A stretch of DNA of 64,000 nt, taken from the NCBI RefSeq assembly GCF_027938815.1, contig NZ_CP115913.1:2266001-2330000 (forward strand), written 5' to 3'. Below the pieces are notes generated by a model, which saw nothing but the letters and a program-made list of their open reading frames with translations, did no database searches and was not told the DNA's origin. This DNA is from Oceanirhabdus sp. W0125-5. GTDB lineage: Bacteria; Bacillota; Clostridia; Clostridiales; Clostridiaceae. This document shows, piece by piece, positions 44,255 through 53,386 of this stretch. How positions within the stretch are numbered: position 1 is the first letter of the stretch; every line of letters begins with the position of its first letter. Position numbers and translations under genes: made by a program.

Positions 44255-44350
44255 ATATATAAAATAACTCTTGAATAAGGATATAAAAGTTAAAAAATAA
44301 AAAATATAGTAAAATATGATAAAATGGAGGAAAGCAGTTAGGAGGGGTGT

Positions 44351-45916
44351 ATGAGAAAAATTAAATTTATGTCTATCGGGGTATGTTGTTTGATTTTTAT
44401 AGCAGCAGTTATTTTTCATTGTGTTAGATTATCATATAATGAAATGAAAGTGCCAGTTAAAAAATGGAGCAAAAGTTTAAAATTATCCGAAGTGAAAATT
44501 CTGTCAGAGCATACAGGGTGTAAAGTAAATGGAAATTTAATATCTGTTTTTATAAATAAGGAGAATGTTGAAATTGTAAAATTAACTGAGTTAGGAGAGA
44601 TACTCAAAAGGGGGATAATCGCTGAAGGTAAACATATTCAAAATTTAAGAGTTATGGCAGAAGAGGACAATCTTAAGATAATGTATACTGAATGGAGTGA
44701 TGATAAAAGAAAGTTATCAATGTTAACTCTTGATAAAGAATTCAAAATAATAGAAAGAGAAGAGCGTTTTGATGTAATTGAGGCTAAGTTTCTGAATGAA
44801 GATAGAATATGTGTTTTGAAGAAAGGTAGTCTTGAGATTATCAATTGGAATGGAAAAATAGAAGCATCCTTTGAATCAAGTAATTTAAGCAAGTTAGAAG
44901 TGGTCAAGAGTGATGGAGAATATTTTATAGTTGTTATAAAAAATACAGGGGAAGTTTTGAGTTCTTCATATAAGGTAGGAGATAAAAGTATAAAGTTTAA
45001 GGAGATTCATAAAGCTAAAGTTGGTTCATTTAAAAGTATTAGAAAAATGTATTTAGGGGTTAATGGAGAGCAAATATACATTTTACTGGAAATGTATAAT
45101 AAAAATAAATATGATGGAATAGATATTCATATTTATTCAAAAAAAGATGGGGAAATGTCTATAAATAAAATAGAATTATCAAAAAAATACAAAATGAAAG
45201 ATTTTGTTATGATTAACAATGAAGGTGAATTTTTATGTTCTATCCAAAGAGTTGTTAGACGGGGTGAGAAAAAGTATGATCTTGCTAGAGTGCGTTTTAA
45301 AGGGAGTGAAATAGAGAAAATTGAATATTTAACTAGGAGCATTACAGATAGTAGATATCCAAGATATCTTAAAGATACTATAACTTTTACTGAAAAAAAA
45401 GATTCTAAAAATATTAATCTTGCTTTAATATCAACCTCTGATAATGTTAAATCCATAGTAAATAATAAGATAAACCAAGATGAGAAAAGTTATATTGTAA
45501 ATCAGATAATTACGTTTATTATATACTCTATTATATTTTCATTCTTATTAGGGTGGGTATGGATGATAGCAGGAATCTTTGTGTTTATTGGTATTACAAT
45601 GATTAATGAAAGAAGTTTTGATAAAAAGAAAAAAGTTAGAATGTTTATTCTTGGTTGTTTAATAATGATGTTGTTTAAGAATTACGAAATTTATGGAATG
45701 TTTTATGTAAGTGGCAAGGTATTCATGACTGGTGTTATGAGTAATCAAATTTTAGGTATGGGAATATCAGTGTGTATAAGTATAATAACAGTTATATGTG
45801 CCTGTATTGGGTATAAGAATGATTGTGAATCCATTCCATTTTTAAAATTCATTATATGGTTTATTCCTGATGTAGTATTAACAATGACATTCCTTTATCC
45901 TTACATTATCATATAA
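44351..45916 (+). CDS. Large membrane protein with outside beta-rich domain, unrecognised
   Basis: 521 residues. One N-terminal helix (about 8-24) anchors a domain of about 350 residues outside the cell. This has many short strands and repeats reminiscent of a beta-propeller or quinoprotein-like fold (IQNLRVMAEEDNLKIMYTEW, LSMLTLDKEFKIIEREER). The C-terminus (about 375-521) has four to five helices. No family recognised. TTAGGAGGGG supports the ATG. A long palindrome overlaps the stop codon (45889-45928). Confidence 0.65.
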   Translation: MRKIKFMSIGVCCLIFIAAVIFHCVRLSYNEMKVPVKKWSKSLKLSEVKILSEHTGCKVNGNLISVFINKENVEIVKLTELGEILKRGIIAEGKHIQNLRVMAEEDNLKIMYTEWSDDKRKLSMLTLDKEFKIIEREERFDVIEAKFLNEDRICVLKKGSLEIINWNGKIEASFESSNLSKLEVVKSDGEYFIVVIKNTGEVLSSSYKVGDKSIKFKEIHKAKVGSFKSIRKMYLGVNGEQIYILLEMYNKNKYDGIDIHIYSKKDGEMSINKIELSKKYKMKDFVMINNEGEFLCSIQRVVRRGEKKYDLARVRFKGSEIEKIEYLTRSITDSRYPRYLKDTITFTEKKDSKNINLALISTSDNVKSIVNNKINQDEKSYIVNQIITFIIYSIIFSFLLGWVWMIAGIFVFIGITMINERSFDKKKKVRMFILGCLIMMLFKNYEIYGMFYVSGKVFMTGVMSNQILGMGISVCISIITVICACIGYKNDCESIPFLKFIIWFIPDVVLTMTFLYPYIII

Positions 45917-45928
45917 GGATAAAGGAAT
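45889..45928. terminator. Palindrome over the gene end
   Basis: ATTCCTTTATCCTTA (45889-45903) with TAAGGATAAAGGAAT (45914-45928), a perfect 15-bp stem across the stop codon. No T run follows, so it may protect the mRNA end or pause polymerase. Confidence 0.5.
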
Positions 45929-46098
45929 AAGAAAGAAATAGGTTGATTTGTAACGTCTATCTAAAAAATATTTAAAAGATATAATATAACTTTATTCGAC
46001 ATTTGTGTAAATGTATAATGTGGTATGATAAACTATGTATTGAATATTCTGAAAACTTATTATATAATATAATATATAAAGGGGTGGTGGGTGAAATT

Positions 46099-46248
46099 AT
46101 GAAGGGGATATTATTTGCCATAGTTTTTTTATTATTTTTCTTTGTACTCATACAATCAGAATATAAGGTGTATAATGGACGGTTTATTTTCAAAAATGGA
46201 ATTAGTAGAATTAAGAGAAATTTAAAAACATATCTTCATAAAGAATAA
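46099..46248 (+). CDS. Small single-helix membrane protein, unrecognised
   Basis: 49 residues from the ATG at 46099, after AAAGGGGTGGTGGGTG. One strong N-terminal helix (GILFAIVFLLFFFVLI), then a basic tail (RIKRNLKTYLHKE). An in-frame extension upstream to 46003 has no ribosome binding site. Resembles small membrane proteins that modify larger complexes, but no family recognised. Confidence 0.5.
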   Translation: MKGILFAIVFLLFFFVLIQSEYKVYNGRFIFKNGISRIKRNLKTYLHKE

Positions 46249-46304
46249 AATTTTATAATATATTATAATAAATCACTTGAAGTAAAAGGATACGGGGGTT
46301 AATT

Positions 46305-46622
46305 GTGAATGATGATAACCAAAGGATTTTTATAGAAGAAATTTTAAATAGTGAAGCAGTGAAAGTATTTTGTTCTAAAATAGAAAAGGCTGTTGAAAAA
46401 GGAATACGAAAAGGGGTAGAGAAAGGCGTTGAAAAGGGAGTTGAAAAAGGGATTGTAAAGGGAATGGAAAAGTCTCTTGAAAAAGCATTAGAAAGTAAAG
46501 TTTTAGAAGAGAAGTTAGGTATAGCTAAAAAGCTTATAATGGCTGGATTGGATGAGCCCTTTATTTGTAATTGTACTGGATTATCCATGAATGATATTGT
46601 TAATATGAAAAATAGAATATAG
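46305..46622 (+). CDS. Stand-alone Rpn/transposase-type C-terminal tail protein
   Basis: 105 residues starting at GTG behind GGGGG. Residues about 25-60 are four-residue repeats of the EKGVEKGVEKG kind (12-nt periodic DNA), followed by LEEKLGIAKKLIMAGLDEPF and a short helix pair (CTGLSMNDIVNMK). This is the typical C-terminal end of Rpn-family PD-(D/E)XK nucleases ('recombination-promoting nuclease/putative transposase'), here without the nuclease domain. It may be a remnant, or a free inhibitor-like tail. A terminator follows. Confidence 0.65.
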   Translation: MNDDNQRIFIEEILNSEAVKVFCSKIEKAVEKGIRKGVEKGVEKGVEKGIVKGMEKSLEKALESKVLEEKLGIAKKLIMAGLDEPFICNCTGLSMNDIVNMKNRI

Positions 46623-46627
46623 AACAG

Positions 46628-46673
46628 AAATAACAATGAATGATTATGTGATATCACTCGTTGTTATTTTTTT
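46628..46673 (+). terminator. Terminator after the Rpn-tail gene
   Basis: AAATAACAATGA (46628-46639) with TCGTTGTTATTT (46658-46669, one G-T pair), then T run. The remaining 230 bp to the chemoreceptor gene show nothing definite besides its AGTGGAGAGGTG site. Confidence 0.7.
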
Positions 46674-46904
46674 GAAAATAATGTATTAACTTAAATAGCT
46701 TGCATTATAAAGCAAGATGTATTTAATTTAATTTAAAATATTATAGATAAAATATTTGATATTAATTAAAAAAAGGTTAATAAGTTGAATTTTTAAAGAT
46801 GACAGTTAAAAAGGTGAGAAGATTGACAAAATAGATAAAACTTTGTAAACTAATATAGAGTTTATTGTGGAATAATTTGAAATGTATGGAAGTGGAGAGG
46901 TGTT

Positions 46905-48929
46905 ATGAGTAAAAACATAGGGAAAAATAGGAATATTAGTATTAAAGTTAGGGTAATTGCAGTATTTATAGCTGTTATGGTATCATTAACATTGTTTTTG
47001 AGTACTCAAACTTATTCTAAGTCTCAGGAAATTCTTTATAAAACTTATAAAGAATCATCTATGCAGACTGTAAAAGAAGTAAAAAGGTCAATCGAATATT
47101 ATTTAAAAGGGTATGAAGAATTATTAGAACAGTTGAGTAGGGAGGCTAATGTACAAAATTCCCTTAAAAGTTCTGAAAGTGTTCTTTGGTTATTGAAGAA
47201 TCTTAATGCTGCTAATGAGGCAAGAAAAGATGTTGTGGATGTTTACTTAGGAACTAAAGATGGAATTTTTTATCATGATCGAGATATCGAAGTTAAATCA
47301 GGTTATGATCCAAGAACTAGAGGTTGGTATAAAGATGCTGTAGAGAGTAAAGGCAATATTGTGTGGAGTGATCCTTATCCTGATAGTCAAACAGAGGAAA
47401 TGATGGTAACAGCCAGTAAAGCTGTTTATGATAATGGGAATAAAGAATTAATAGGGGTACTAGGTGTAGATATTCCTATAGAAACTCTTTCAAATACTGT
47501 GAATGATATTAAAATTGGGAAAAAAGGATATGTATTTGTACTGTATGATAAAGGGAAAGTTCTTACGCATCCAGATCCTAGTCAGTTAGGAAAAGTAATC
47601 CCAATACCAGAAATTGAAGAAGCAATTAAAAACGAGAGTGAAGAAACTGTAGAATATATTAATAAAACAAAAGATGATGAAGTGGAAGAGAAGTTTTCTA
47701 CGTATGTAACAATTGAAAAACTTGGATGGAATATTCTTGCATGTATGTCCTTTGATGAAATTGAAGAATCTGTTAGTGAACTTAAAAATGGTGTGAAACT
47801 ATATTCAGGAATTGGAGTTTTAATAGCGATAATAATTGGATGGTTATTTGCAGTTTCATTAGTAAAACCTATTAAACGCTTATCAAAGGATTTGGAGATT
47901 GTTGGACAAGGTGATTTTTCAAAACGAAGTAAGATAAATGTTAAAAATGAGCTAGGATTAATGGCTGGTGAATTTAATAAAATGGCTGAACAGGTTTCAG
48001 GGTTAATAAAAAATATGAGAGATGCATCTAAGAAAGTAAGTGAGTCATCAGAAATGTTAGCAGCTACATCAGAAGAGACAAATGCGTCAGCTGAGGCAGT
48101 TACTAATGCTGTAGAGGAAATTGCAAGAGGTGCTTCAGAGCAAGCGGGACAAGCAGAAAATGCAGCTTTATTAACTAGTGAATTATCAATGAAGTTAGAT
48201 GAGTTGCATAATAGTTCTAGTATTATGATTGAATCAACTGAGATAATTACAAATATTAATGAAAGCAGTGTAGCAGTTATTGAAGAGTTGAAAAATAAGA
48301 ACAACGAAAATAGTGAATCTATTTATAGAATTGAGAATGCAATAATAGAACTAGATAATAAATCTAAGAATATTAGCAGTTTTATTGAAACTATTGCATC
48401 AATTGCTGAACAAACAAATTTATTAGCTCTTAATGCATCAATTGAAGCTGCAAGAGCTGGAGAAGCAGGAAGAGGTTTTGCTGTTGTTGCAGAGGAAATA
48501 AGAAAGTTAGCAGAAGCATCTAATAATGCTGCTATGGAAATTAATCATATTGTATCTGAAATACAAGATGAAAGTAACAAAACTGTTAAAGTTATGGAAG
48601 AAGTTAAAAATATTTCTGTTGGGCAAAATGAAGCTGTTAATGAAGTTAACAATTCTTTTGATAAGATAAATGAGTCTATAAAGGCAATAAGTACAACAAT
48701 AATTAATGTAAATGAAGCAATAAATAAACTGAATAAGGATAAAGATGAAATATTAGGAGCAGTTCAAAATATTTCAGCTATATCCCAAGAAACTGCTGCA
48801 TCATCTGAAGAAGTAACAGCGTCTATGGAACAACAACTCAATGCAATTGAGGAAGTTAGTTCATCGGCTGAAAGTCTAAGTCATACTGCAGCTGAACTTG
48901 AGGAGCAAATAAATCAATTTATAATTTAA
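46905..48929 (+). CDS. Methyl-accepting chemotaxis protein with dCache sensor
   Basis: 674 residues. Helix 1 (about 14-34), an outside dCache-type sensor (about 40-290; [36 protein letters not shown]), helix 2 (about 298-317), HAMP (about 318-370) and a long methyl-accepting coiled coil. The signalling tip [20 protein letters not shown], then [16 protein letters not shown], is canonical. dCache domains with this RGWY pattern commonly bind amino acids. It controls swimming or an alternative CheA output. No other chemotaxis gene is near; a terminator follows. Confidence 0.95.
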   Translation: MSKNIGKNRNISIKVRVIAVFIAVMVSLTLFLSTQTYSKSQEILYKTYKESSMQTVKEVKRSIEYYLKGYEELLEQLSREANVQNSLKSSESVLWLLKNLNAANEARKDVVDVYLGTKDGIFYHDRDIEVKSGYDPRTRGWYKDAVESKGNIVWSDPYPDSQTEEMMVTASKAVYDNGNKELIGVLGVDIPIETLSNTVNDIKIGKKGYVFVLYDKGKVLTHPDPSQLGKVIPIPEIEEAIKNESEETVEYINKTKDDEVEEKFSTYVTIEKLGWNILACMSFDEIEESVSELKNGVKLYSGIGVLIAIIIGWLFAVSLVKPIKRLSKDLEIVGQGDFSKRSKINVKNELGLMAGEFNKMAEQVSGLIKNMRDASKKVSESSEMLAATSEETNASAEAVTNAVEEIARGASEQAGQAENAALLTSELSMKLDELHNSSSIMIESTEIITNINESSVAVIEELKNKNNENSESIYRIENAIIELDNKSKNISSFIETIASIAEQTNLLALNASIEAARAGEAGRGFAVVAEEIRKLAEASNNAAMEINHIVSEIQDESNKTVKVMEEVKNISVGQNEAVNEVNNSFDKINESIKAISTTIINVNEAINKLNKDKDEILGAVQNISAISQETAASSEEVTASMEQQLNAIEEVSSSAESLSHTAAELEEQINQFII

Positions 48930-48969
48930 AAATCAAAGAAGAATGCTATAAGCATTCTTCTTTGATTTT
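48929..48969. terminator. Bidirectional terminator between chemoreceptor and kinase
   Basis: Long perfect stem (48929-48947 with 48951-48969; core CAAAGAAGAATGCT) and ATA loop between convergent genes. Confidence 0.85.
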
Positions 48970-50638
48970 AGTTGAAATATATATCAGAAAATTCAATGAA
49001 AATCTTTTCGATATGTTCATTATATGAATATTCCTTAGGTGAAATATTTTCACAAATGTTTGATTCAGGAACAGTATTACAAGGGAGACATATAATAAAT
49101 TCGGTTCCTTGATCAGGAGAACTTTTTAAGGTTATTTTACCATTGTGAAGTTCTACTAGAGATTTTACCAGAGATAATCCTATTCCGCTTCCTTCACGAT
49201 TTCTATTGATAGATTTATCAGCTTGTATAAACCTATCAAATATTCTATCTTGTATATCTAAAGGAATACCAATTCCAGTATCTTTTACTATAATATTTAT
49301 GTTATCATAATTATCTTTAATAGTTACATAAATTTTTCCGTGCTCAGGAGTGAATTTCACAGCATTTGACAATAGATTTAAAATAATTCTTTCAATTTTT
49401 TCTGGGTCGCATGCAATTTCTTTTTCCTCAATATCTGTATCAAAAATTAATTGGATGTTCTTATCTTCGATAAAAGTTGCTACTGAAAGTGTTATATCTT
49501 CTGTTATTTTTACAATATCATTATTTGATAAGGTTACATTAAGATAACCTGAATCGATTTTAGTTAAATCTATTAAATTACCAATTAATCTAATTAATCT
49601 AAAACAGTTTTGTTTTATAATTTTTAAATACTTTTTTTCTTTAGTTACAGGGTATTGAGAATCAAAAATATTTTTTTCGAGAATTTGTTGAGCAGAGAAT
49701 ATAACATTTAAGGGGGTTTTAAGTTCATGAGAAATATTTGCAAAGAATTCAGCCCTAAGCTGCTCATAAGCTTCAACTTGTTTGAGTTTTTCTTGATTCT
49801 TTTCTAATTCCATTTTGGATTTAAGGATTTTTAATTCATAATTATGGTTATCTAAAATTTCATTTAGTAAAAGATTATGTGCATTAGTTAGTTCTTCAGA
49901 ACGTTTATCAATCTCTTGTTCTAACGTTCCTTTTATATGTAATAATTCTTGGTTTTTTAAATTAAGTACTTTTGATTGAGTTAGATAACTTTTATAAAAA
50001 AGTTCTTGAAAAATTGATATTATATAACATAAAAAACATAAAAATATAGAATTCATTATATTACCCGCTAGTATGTTTCTCTCATTCATTAAATAAAATA
50101 AATGTACATTGAATATTAACGTAGGAAATAATATGAATGTAATTCTTTCATATTTATTTAAAGTTATGAAAAAAGCAAGAGTAAATAAACAAATTATAAA
50201 AGCTGATATTTGTCCATGAAGAAATTGAGCATTTATTGATATAAATAATACCCAAGTTAATGTGATTATTATAAATAAATAATGAAATGATTTTTGAAGA
50301 AATAAATGAGAATGAAATTTTTTTCTAAAAATCATAAATAAAGACAATAAGATTACTAAAAAAAATAAATATACAATTCTTGAATAAAAAAGGAAAAGAA
50401 AATTTTCATTGCTATTAAAAATATCTTTATTAAAAAAAATATCCATTAGTAATAGAAAAATATTAGATAAAAATAAAATCAATGCTATTAAATTTTCACG
50501 TACTAGATTAGTGATTAAAAGACATTGATTTACTTCTATTTTCTCTTTAAAGGTACAATTGAATCTAATCTTAAATAATGAATTTCCAAAGTATGCTCTG
50601 AAAAATTTTTGGTATAATTTATTATTAAAAAATTCCAT
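48968..50638 (-). CDS. Orphan sensor histidine kinase with multi-helix membrane input
   Basis: 556 residues. About six to eight N-terminal helices (about 45-245) form a MASE-like membrane sensor, followed by a long coiled coil (about 250-295). Then HisKA (FFANISHELKTPLNVI, His about 304) and HATPase: N box NLLSNAVKFTP, G1 DTGIGIP, F box FDRFIQAD, G2 GSGIGLSLVK. A phosphotransfer enzyme for an unknown response regulator; none is adjacent. The C-terminal extension of about 40 residues is unassigned. GGAGGGC precedes the start. Such orphan kinases in clostridia often feed Spo0A; that is speculative here. Confidence 0.9.
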   Translation of the reverse strand: MEFFNNKLYQKFFRAYFGNSLFKIRFNCTFKEKIEVNQCLLITNLVRENLIALILFLSNIFLLLMDIFFNKDIFNSNENFLFLFYSRIVYLFFLVILLSLFMIFRKKFHSHLFLQKSFHYLFIIITLTWVLFISINAQFLHGQISAFIICLFTLAFFITLNKYERITFILFPTLIFNVHLFYLMNERNILAGNIMNSIFLCFLCYIISIFQELFYKSYLTQSKVLNLKNQELLHIKGTLEQEIDKRSEELTNAHNLLLNEILDNHNYELKILKSKMELEKNQEKLKQVEAYEQLRAEFFANISHELKTPLNVIFSAQQILEKNIFDSQYPVTKEKKYLKIIKQNCFRLIRLIGNLIDLTKIDSGYLNVTLSNNDIVKITEDITLSVATFIEDKNIQLIFDTDIEEKEIACDPEKIERIILNLLSNAVKFTPEHGKIYVTIKDNYDNINIIVKDTGIGIPLDIQDRIFDRFIQADKSINRNREGSGIGLSLVKSLVELHNGKITLKSSPDQGTEFIICLPCNTVPESNICENISPKEYSYNEHIEKIFIEFSDIYFN

Positions 50639-51059
50639 AATGCCCTCCTAAAAAATGAAAATATAATACTATGATAACATTTATAGAAAAAAAGGCAATT
50701 AATTGTGGATTATAGGGTGTTTTGTAAATTGTATTTTAATATATTGGATTAAATTAACAAGATATTGGTATATGAGGATTAGTGCCAATCTTAAAGCTTA
50801 ATTCAATAATGATCAAATGATTTAATTAGACATAAACAATATTTAATATTGAAATACGAGCATAGAAAATCATTTTAATTTTGGTATTTTTATTGATATA
50901 TTAGGGAAGACTTTAGTTAGTAATATTCTAAATGGGTTTGCAATATATATATATAATATAGGTAAAAAAATATTTTAATAATTCGATTTCTATGTAAAAT
51001 TGGACTTTTTAAAGCTTGTGTTCTTTGATGAATTGGACTTTGGAAGTATAGTATTTATG

Positions 51060-51080
51060 GGTATTGGGATACCTTTTTTT
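51060..51080 (+). terminator. Terminator within the intergenic region
   Basis: GGTAT-TGGG-ATACC followed by seven T, with no gene directly upstream on this strand. Confidence 0.6.
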
Positions 51081-51115
51081 ACTTAAAAAAAGGATTTTTC
51101 TATCAAATAATAAAT

Positions 51116-51144
51116 TTGACATAAGCATAAAAGTATTGTAAAAT
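51116..51144 (+). promoter_or_regulatory. Strong sigma-A promoter
   Basis: TTGACA (51116-51121), 17-bp spacer, TAAAAT (51139-51144). The transcript would have a leader of about 215 nt containing TTCAAAT/ATTTGAA (51158-51164 with 51184-51190). Confidence 0.75.
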
Positions 51145-51367
51145 ATTAATAAGATACTTCAAATCTAAATGTCAAGTCTGTAAATTTGAACGATAACTTT
51201 AAAGTAAATTAATGATTCTATCATACGTACATTACTAATAATTAATTCAGATTAATAATTTCACATAAGATAAATTTGATAGTTTTTGTGCTTGATTTAG
51301 CATAAAAGTTAGTTTTATATTTATTGTTTGATAATGAAAATTAATTGATAATAAAAGGAGTGATATT

Positions 51368-51745
51368 ATGGAATATAATATAGGAACAATTGAACTACTT
51401 ACGATATTAGATGAAAATCCAACATATAGAGGGATTAATAGATTTGGTCATACTTTATTTGTAAGAAAGAGTACTAAAGAAATTATTCACAGAAAGATTA
51501 AAAATGCAGATAGAAAGAAAAAACATGTATCTCTTAATGATAAATGGAGAATAGTTAAACCTATAGATTATGAAAAAGCAAATGAATTATTTAAGAATTT
51601 TAGAGTAATTGAAGCTAGATTTGAAGATGGTAGTAAAAAAATATTTAGAAAAATGCCTTACAATTCAAATACCATTATAGAAAGTGGTGTTCCAAAATTA
51701 AAGGATGCACTATATTACTGTTTGAGTTATCATGAAGCAGAGTAA
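51368..51745 (+). CDS. Hypothetical basic protein of 125 residues
   Basis: 125 residues, soluble, Lys/Arg-rich in the middle (RKSTKEIIHRKIKNADRKKKH), with alternating strands and a C-terminal helix (KLKDALYYCLSYHEAE). AAAAGGAGTGATATT supports the ATG. No family recognised. It heads an accessory stretch that continues with the WYL regulator and the S24 fusion, but its own terminator follows. Confidence 0.65.
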   Translation: MEYNIGTIELLTILDENPTYRGINRFGHTLFVRKSTKEIIHRKIKNADRKKKHVSLNDKWRIVKPIDYEKANELFKNFRVIEARFEDGSKKIFRKMPYNSNTIIESGVPKLKDALYYCLSYHEAE

Positions 51746-51748
51746 AAT

Positions 51749-51781
51749 AAAAAAGTACAATTTATTGTACTTTTTTTATTT
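51749..51781 (+). terminator. Terminator
   Basis: AAAGTACAAT-TT-ATTGTACTTT stem, then T run. Confidence 0.8.
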
Positions 51782-51902
51782 TTTTGAAGAAAAATAATAA
51801 AATGAATCTAAAATATTGCAACAAATGATGAAAAAGGACAGTTTTTGTCCCTGCCTTATGTGTAAAATATTAGAGTGAGAAAGTATGGGTGAGGTGGAAT
51901 GG

Positions 51903-52190
51903 GTGATAATTGATATATTAACAGATAAGTTTAATGATATTCTACATGGAAATATTGAAATAATTCAAATGAAGACTATCAATGGATTAATAGGTAAGAT
52001 TAATGGAGAAAAAAGTTTTGAAATTGTCTATAGTACTAAATTTAATATTATATCTTTAACTTTTATGAATAGTATAAATGATCAAATATTAAAAATAGTT
52101 AAAGAACAGTCATCAATAAATTCAAAAATTATGATAAAAGAAAAAGAAGAAAAGCTGGTAGTAATAATTTTTGGATACCTTAAAGTATAG
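51903..52190 (+). CDS. Small hypothetical protein upstream of the WYL regulator
   Basis: About 95 residues from a GTG at 51903 (GAGGTGG site) or 101 from ATG at 51885. Alternating strands and helices (IEIIQMKTINGLIGKINGEK, SFEIVYSTKFNIISLTFMNS) suggest a compact alpha/beta domain. No family recognised. It lies 50 bp before the WYL regulator on the same strand with no clear terminator between, so probably co-transcribed. Confidence 0.5.
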   Translation: MIIDILTDKFNDILHGNIEIIQMKTINGLIGKINGEKSFEIVYSTKFNIISLTFMNSINDQILKIVKEQSSINSKIMIKEKEEKLVVIIFGYLKV

Positions 52191-52240
52191 AAATATAAAA
52201 TTATATTACTATTTATTATAATGGAAAAGGTGATTATTGG

Positions 52241-53230
52241 GTGGACAAGTTAAAACAGGAGAGATTAAGAAAAAAATCATATATAATGTTAGATATGTAT
52301 AATACTCTAATTTCGGGTGGTGTTATATACGTTAAGGATATTGCAAAGGATGAAAATCTAACAAGTAAGACTATACTAAGATATGTAGAAGAGTTGAAGT
52401 TGTATTTTGAGAATAAAAGAGAGCTTTTAGAGTTAGGAATAAAAATAAAGTTTGATAAAAAAATGAATGGATATGTTCTCTATAAAAGAGATGAATATTA
52501 TTTGCGAAAAGAAGAGATATTTTATTTGTTAAAGCTTCTTATAAGTAGTAGAACATTAAATAAAGAAGATGTTGTTAAGATAACAAAAAAATTACTTATA
52601 ATCATAAATAATAAAGACAGAGAAAATATATATAAAGCTTTATTTAGTGAAATTAGAGGGTTGAGTTATGAACATAAAGAGATGAATAATATGATAAAGT
52701 TCACATGGGAGTTATCTCAAGCAGCTATACATAATAAAAAAGTATTGATACATAATAACAACCAAAAGATTGAGGTGAATCCTTTAGGTGTGTTAGTATA
52801 TAAAGACAATATTCATTTAATATATTATAAATATGAAAAGGATAAGATACATATTTGTACTCCTTTAAATCAGAGATTAGATTTAATTAAAAAGATAGAG
52901 ATACATAATAAAAAAGAAAATAAATTTAACGAGTATTTTGATATGGGAGAATTTAAAAAGTATTTTAATGGAGCAGCATCAAGTAGACTTGCCAGAATTA
53001 AGTTAAGATATTATGGAAGCGATATCAATTATATTCTTAAAGAAATTCCTTATGCAAGTATTTCTGAAAATAAAGATAGTTATTTAATAAGTGGAAGAGT
53101 GTACATAGATGGATTAAAGAAATTTATATTAAGCATGTGCAATGAAATAGAGGTAATAGAGCCGGAGTGGTTTAGAAAAGAAATTAAAGAAAGTATTCAA
53201 AAAATGTATAGTCTTTATTCTGATGGGTAG
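52241..53230 (+). CDS. WYL-domain transcriptional regulator
   Basis: 329 residues starting at GTG behind AAGGTGAT. N-terminal winged helix-turn-helix (about 10-65; IYVKDIAKDENLTSKTILRY), a middle helical part, a WYL domain (about 155-225; KVLIHNNNQKIEVNPLGVLV, then NIHLIYYKY) and a WCX-like C-terminal extension (about 245-320). WYL regulators sense nucleic-acid or nucleotide ligands and frequently control DNA-damage and anti-phage functions. The next gene, 156 bp on, is the S24/helicase fusion, a plausible target. Only a weak hairpin (53320-53347) separates them. Confidence 0.85.
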   Translation: MDKLKQERLRKKSYIMLDMYNTLISGGVIYVKDIAKDENLTSKTILRYVEELKLYFENKRELLELGIKIKFDKKMNGYVLYKRDEYYLRKEEIFYLLKLLISSRTLNKEDVVKITKKLLIIINNKDRENIYKALFSEIRGLSYEHKEMNNMIKFTWELSQAAIHNKKVLIHNNNQKIEVNPLGVLVYKDNIHLIYYKYEKDKIHICTPLNQRLDLIKKIEIHNKKENKFNEYFDMGEFKKYFNGAASSRLARIKLRYYGSDINYILKEIPYASISENKDSYLISGRVYIDGLKKFILSMCNEIEVIEPEWFRKEIKESIQKMYSLYSDG

Positions 53231-53386
53231 TAATTAAATAAACTAATAAGATTAAAGTTCTTAATATTATTGAATAAGTGATTTACTATAAGTATAATTA
53301 AATAAGATGATAATTTAAGAAAAGCACAGTAACTTGTGTTTTTTCTTTATTAATTAGGAAATAATTCATAAATTGCGGAGGACAGT

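Larger units (their letters stand above)
50639..51367. other. 729-bp AT-rich intergenic region
   Basis: No convincing ORF. It holds the kinase promoter region, a direct repeat AATTGGACTTT (50998-51008 and 51031-51041), a terminator (51060-51080) and a strong promoter (51116-51144) with a leader of about 215 nt. The stretch 50960-51080 could be a small RNA gene ending at the terminator, though no good promoter for it was found. Confidence 0.5.

Noticed and set aside
46390..46490. 12-nt periodic DNA as a possible CRISPR or minisatellite
   Set aside because: The repeats are in frame, code for EKGV-type repeats common in Rpn tails, and lack spacers.
47582..48304. 240-residue open frame opposite the chemoreceptor gene
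   Set aside because: It is antisense to the conserved HAMP and signalling regions, has no ribosome binding site and its Ser/Phe/Ile-rich composition is that of a mirror frame.
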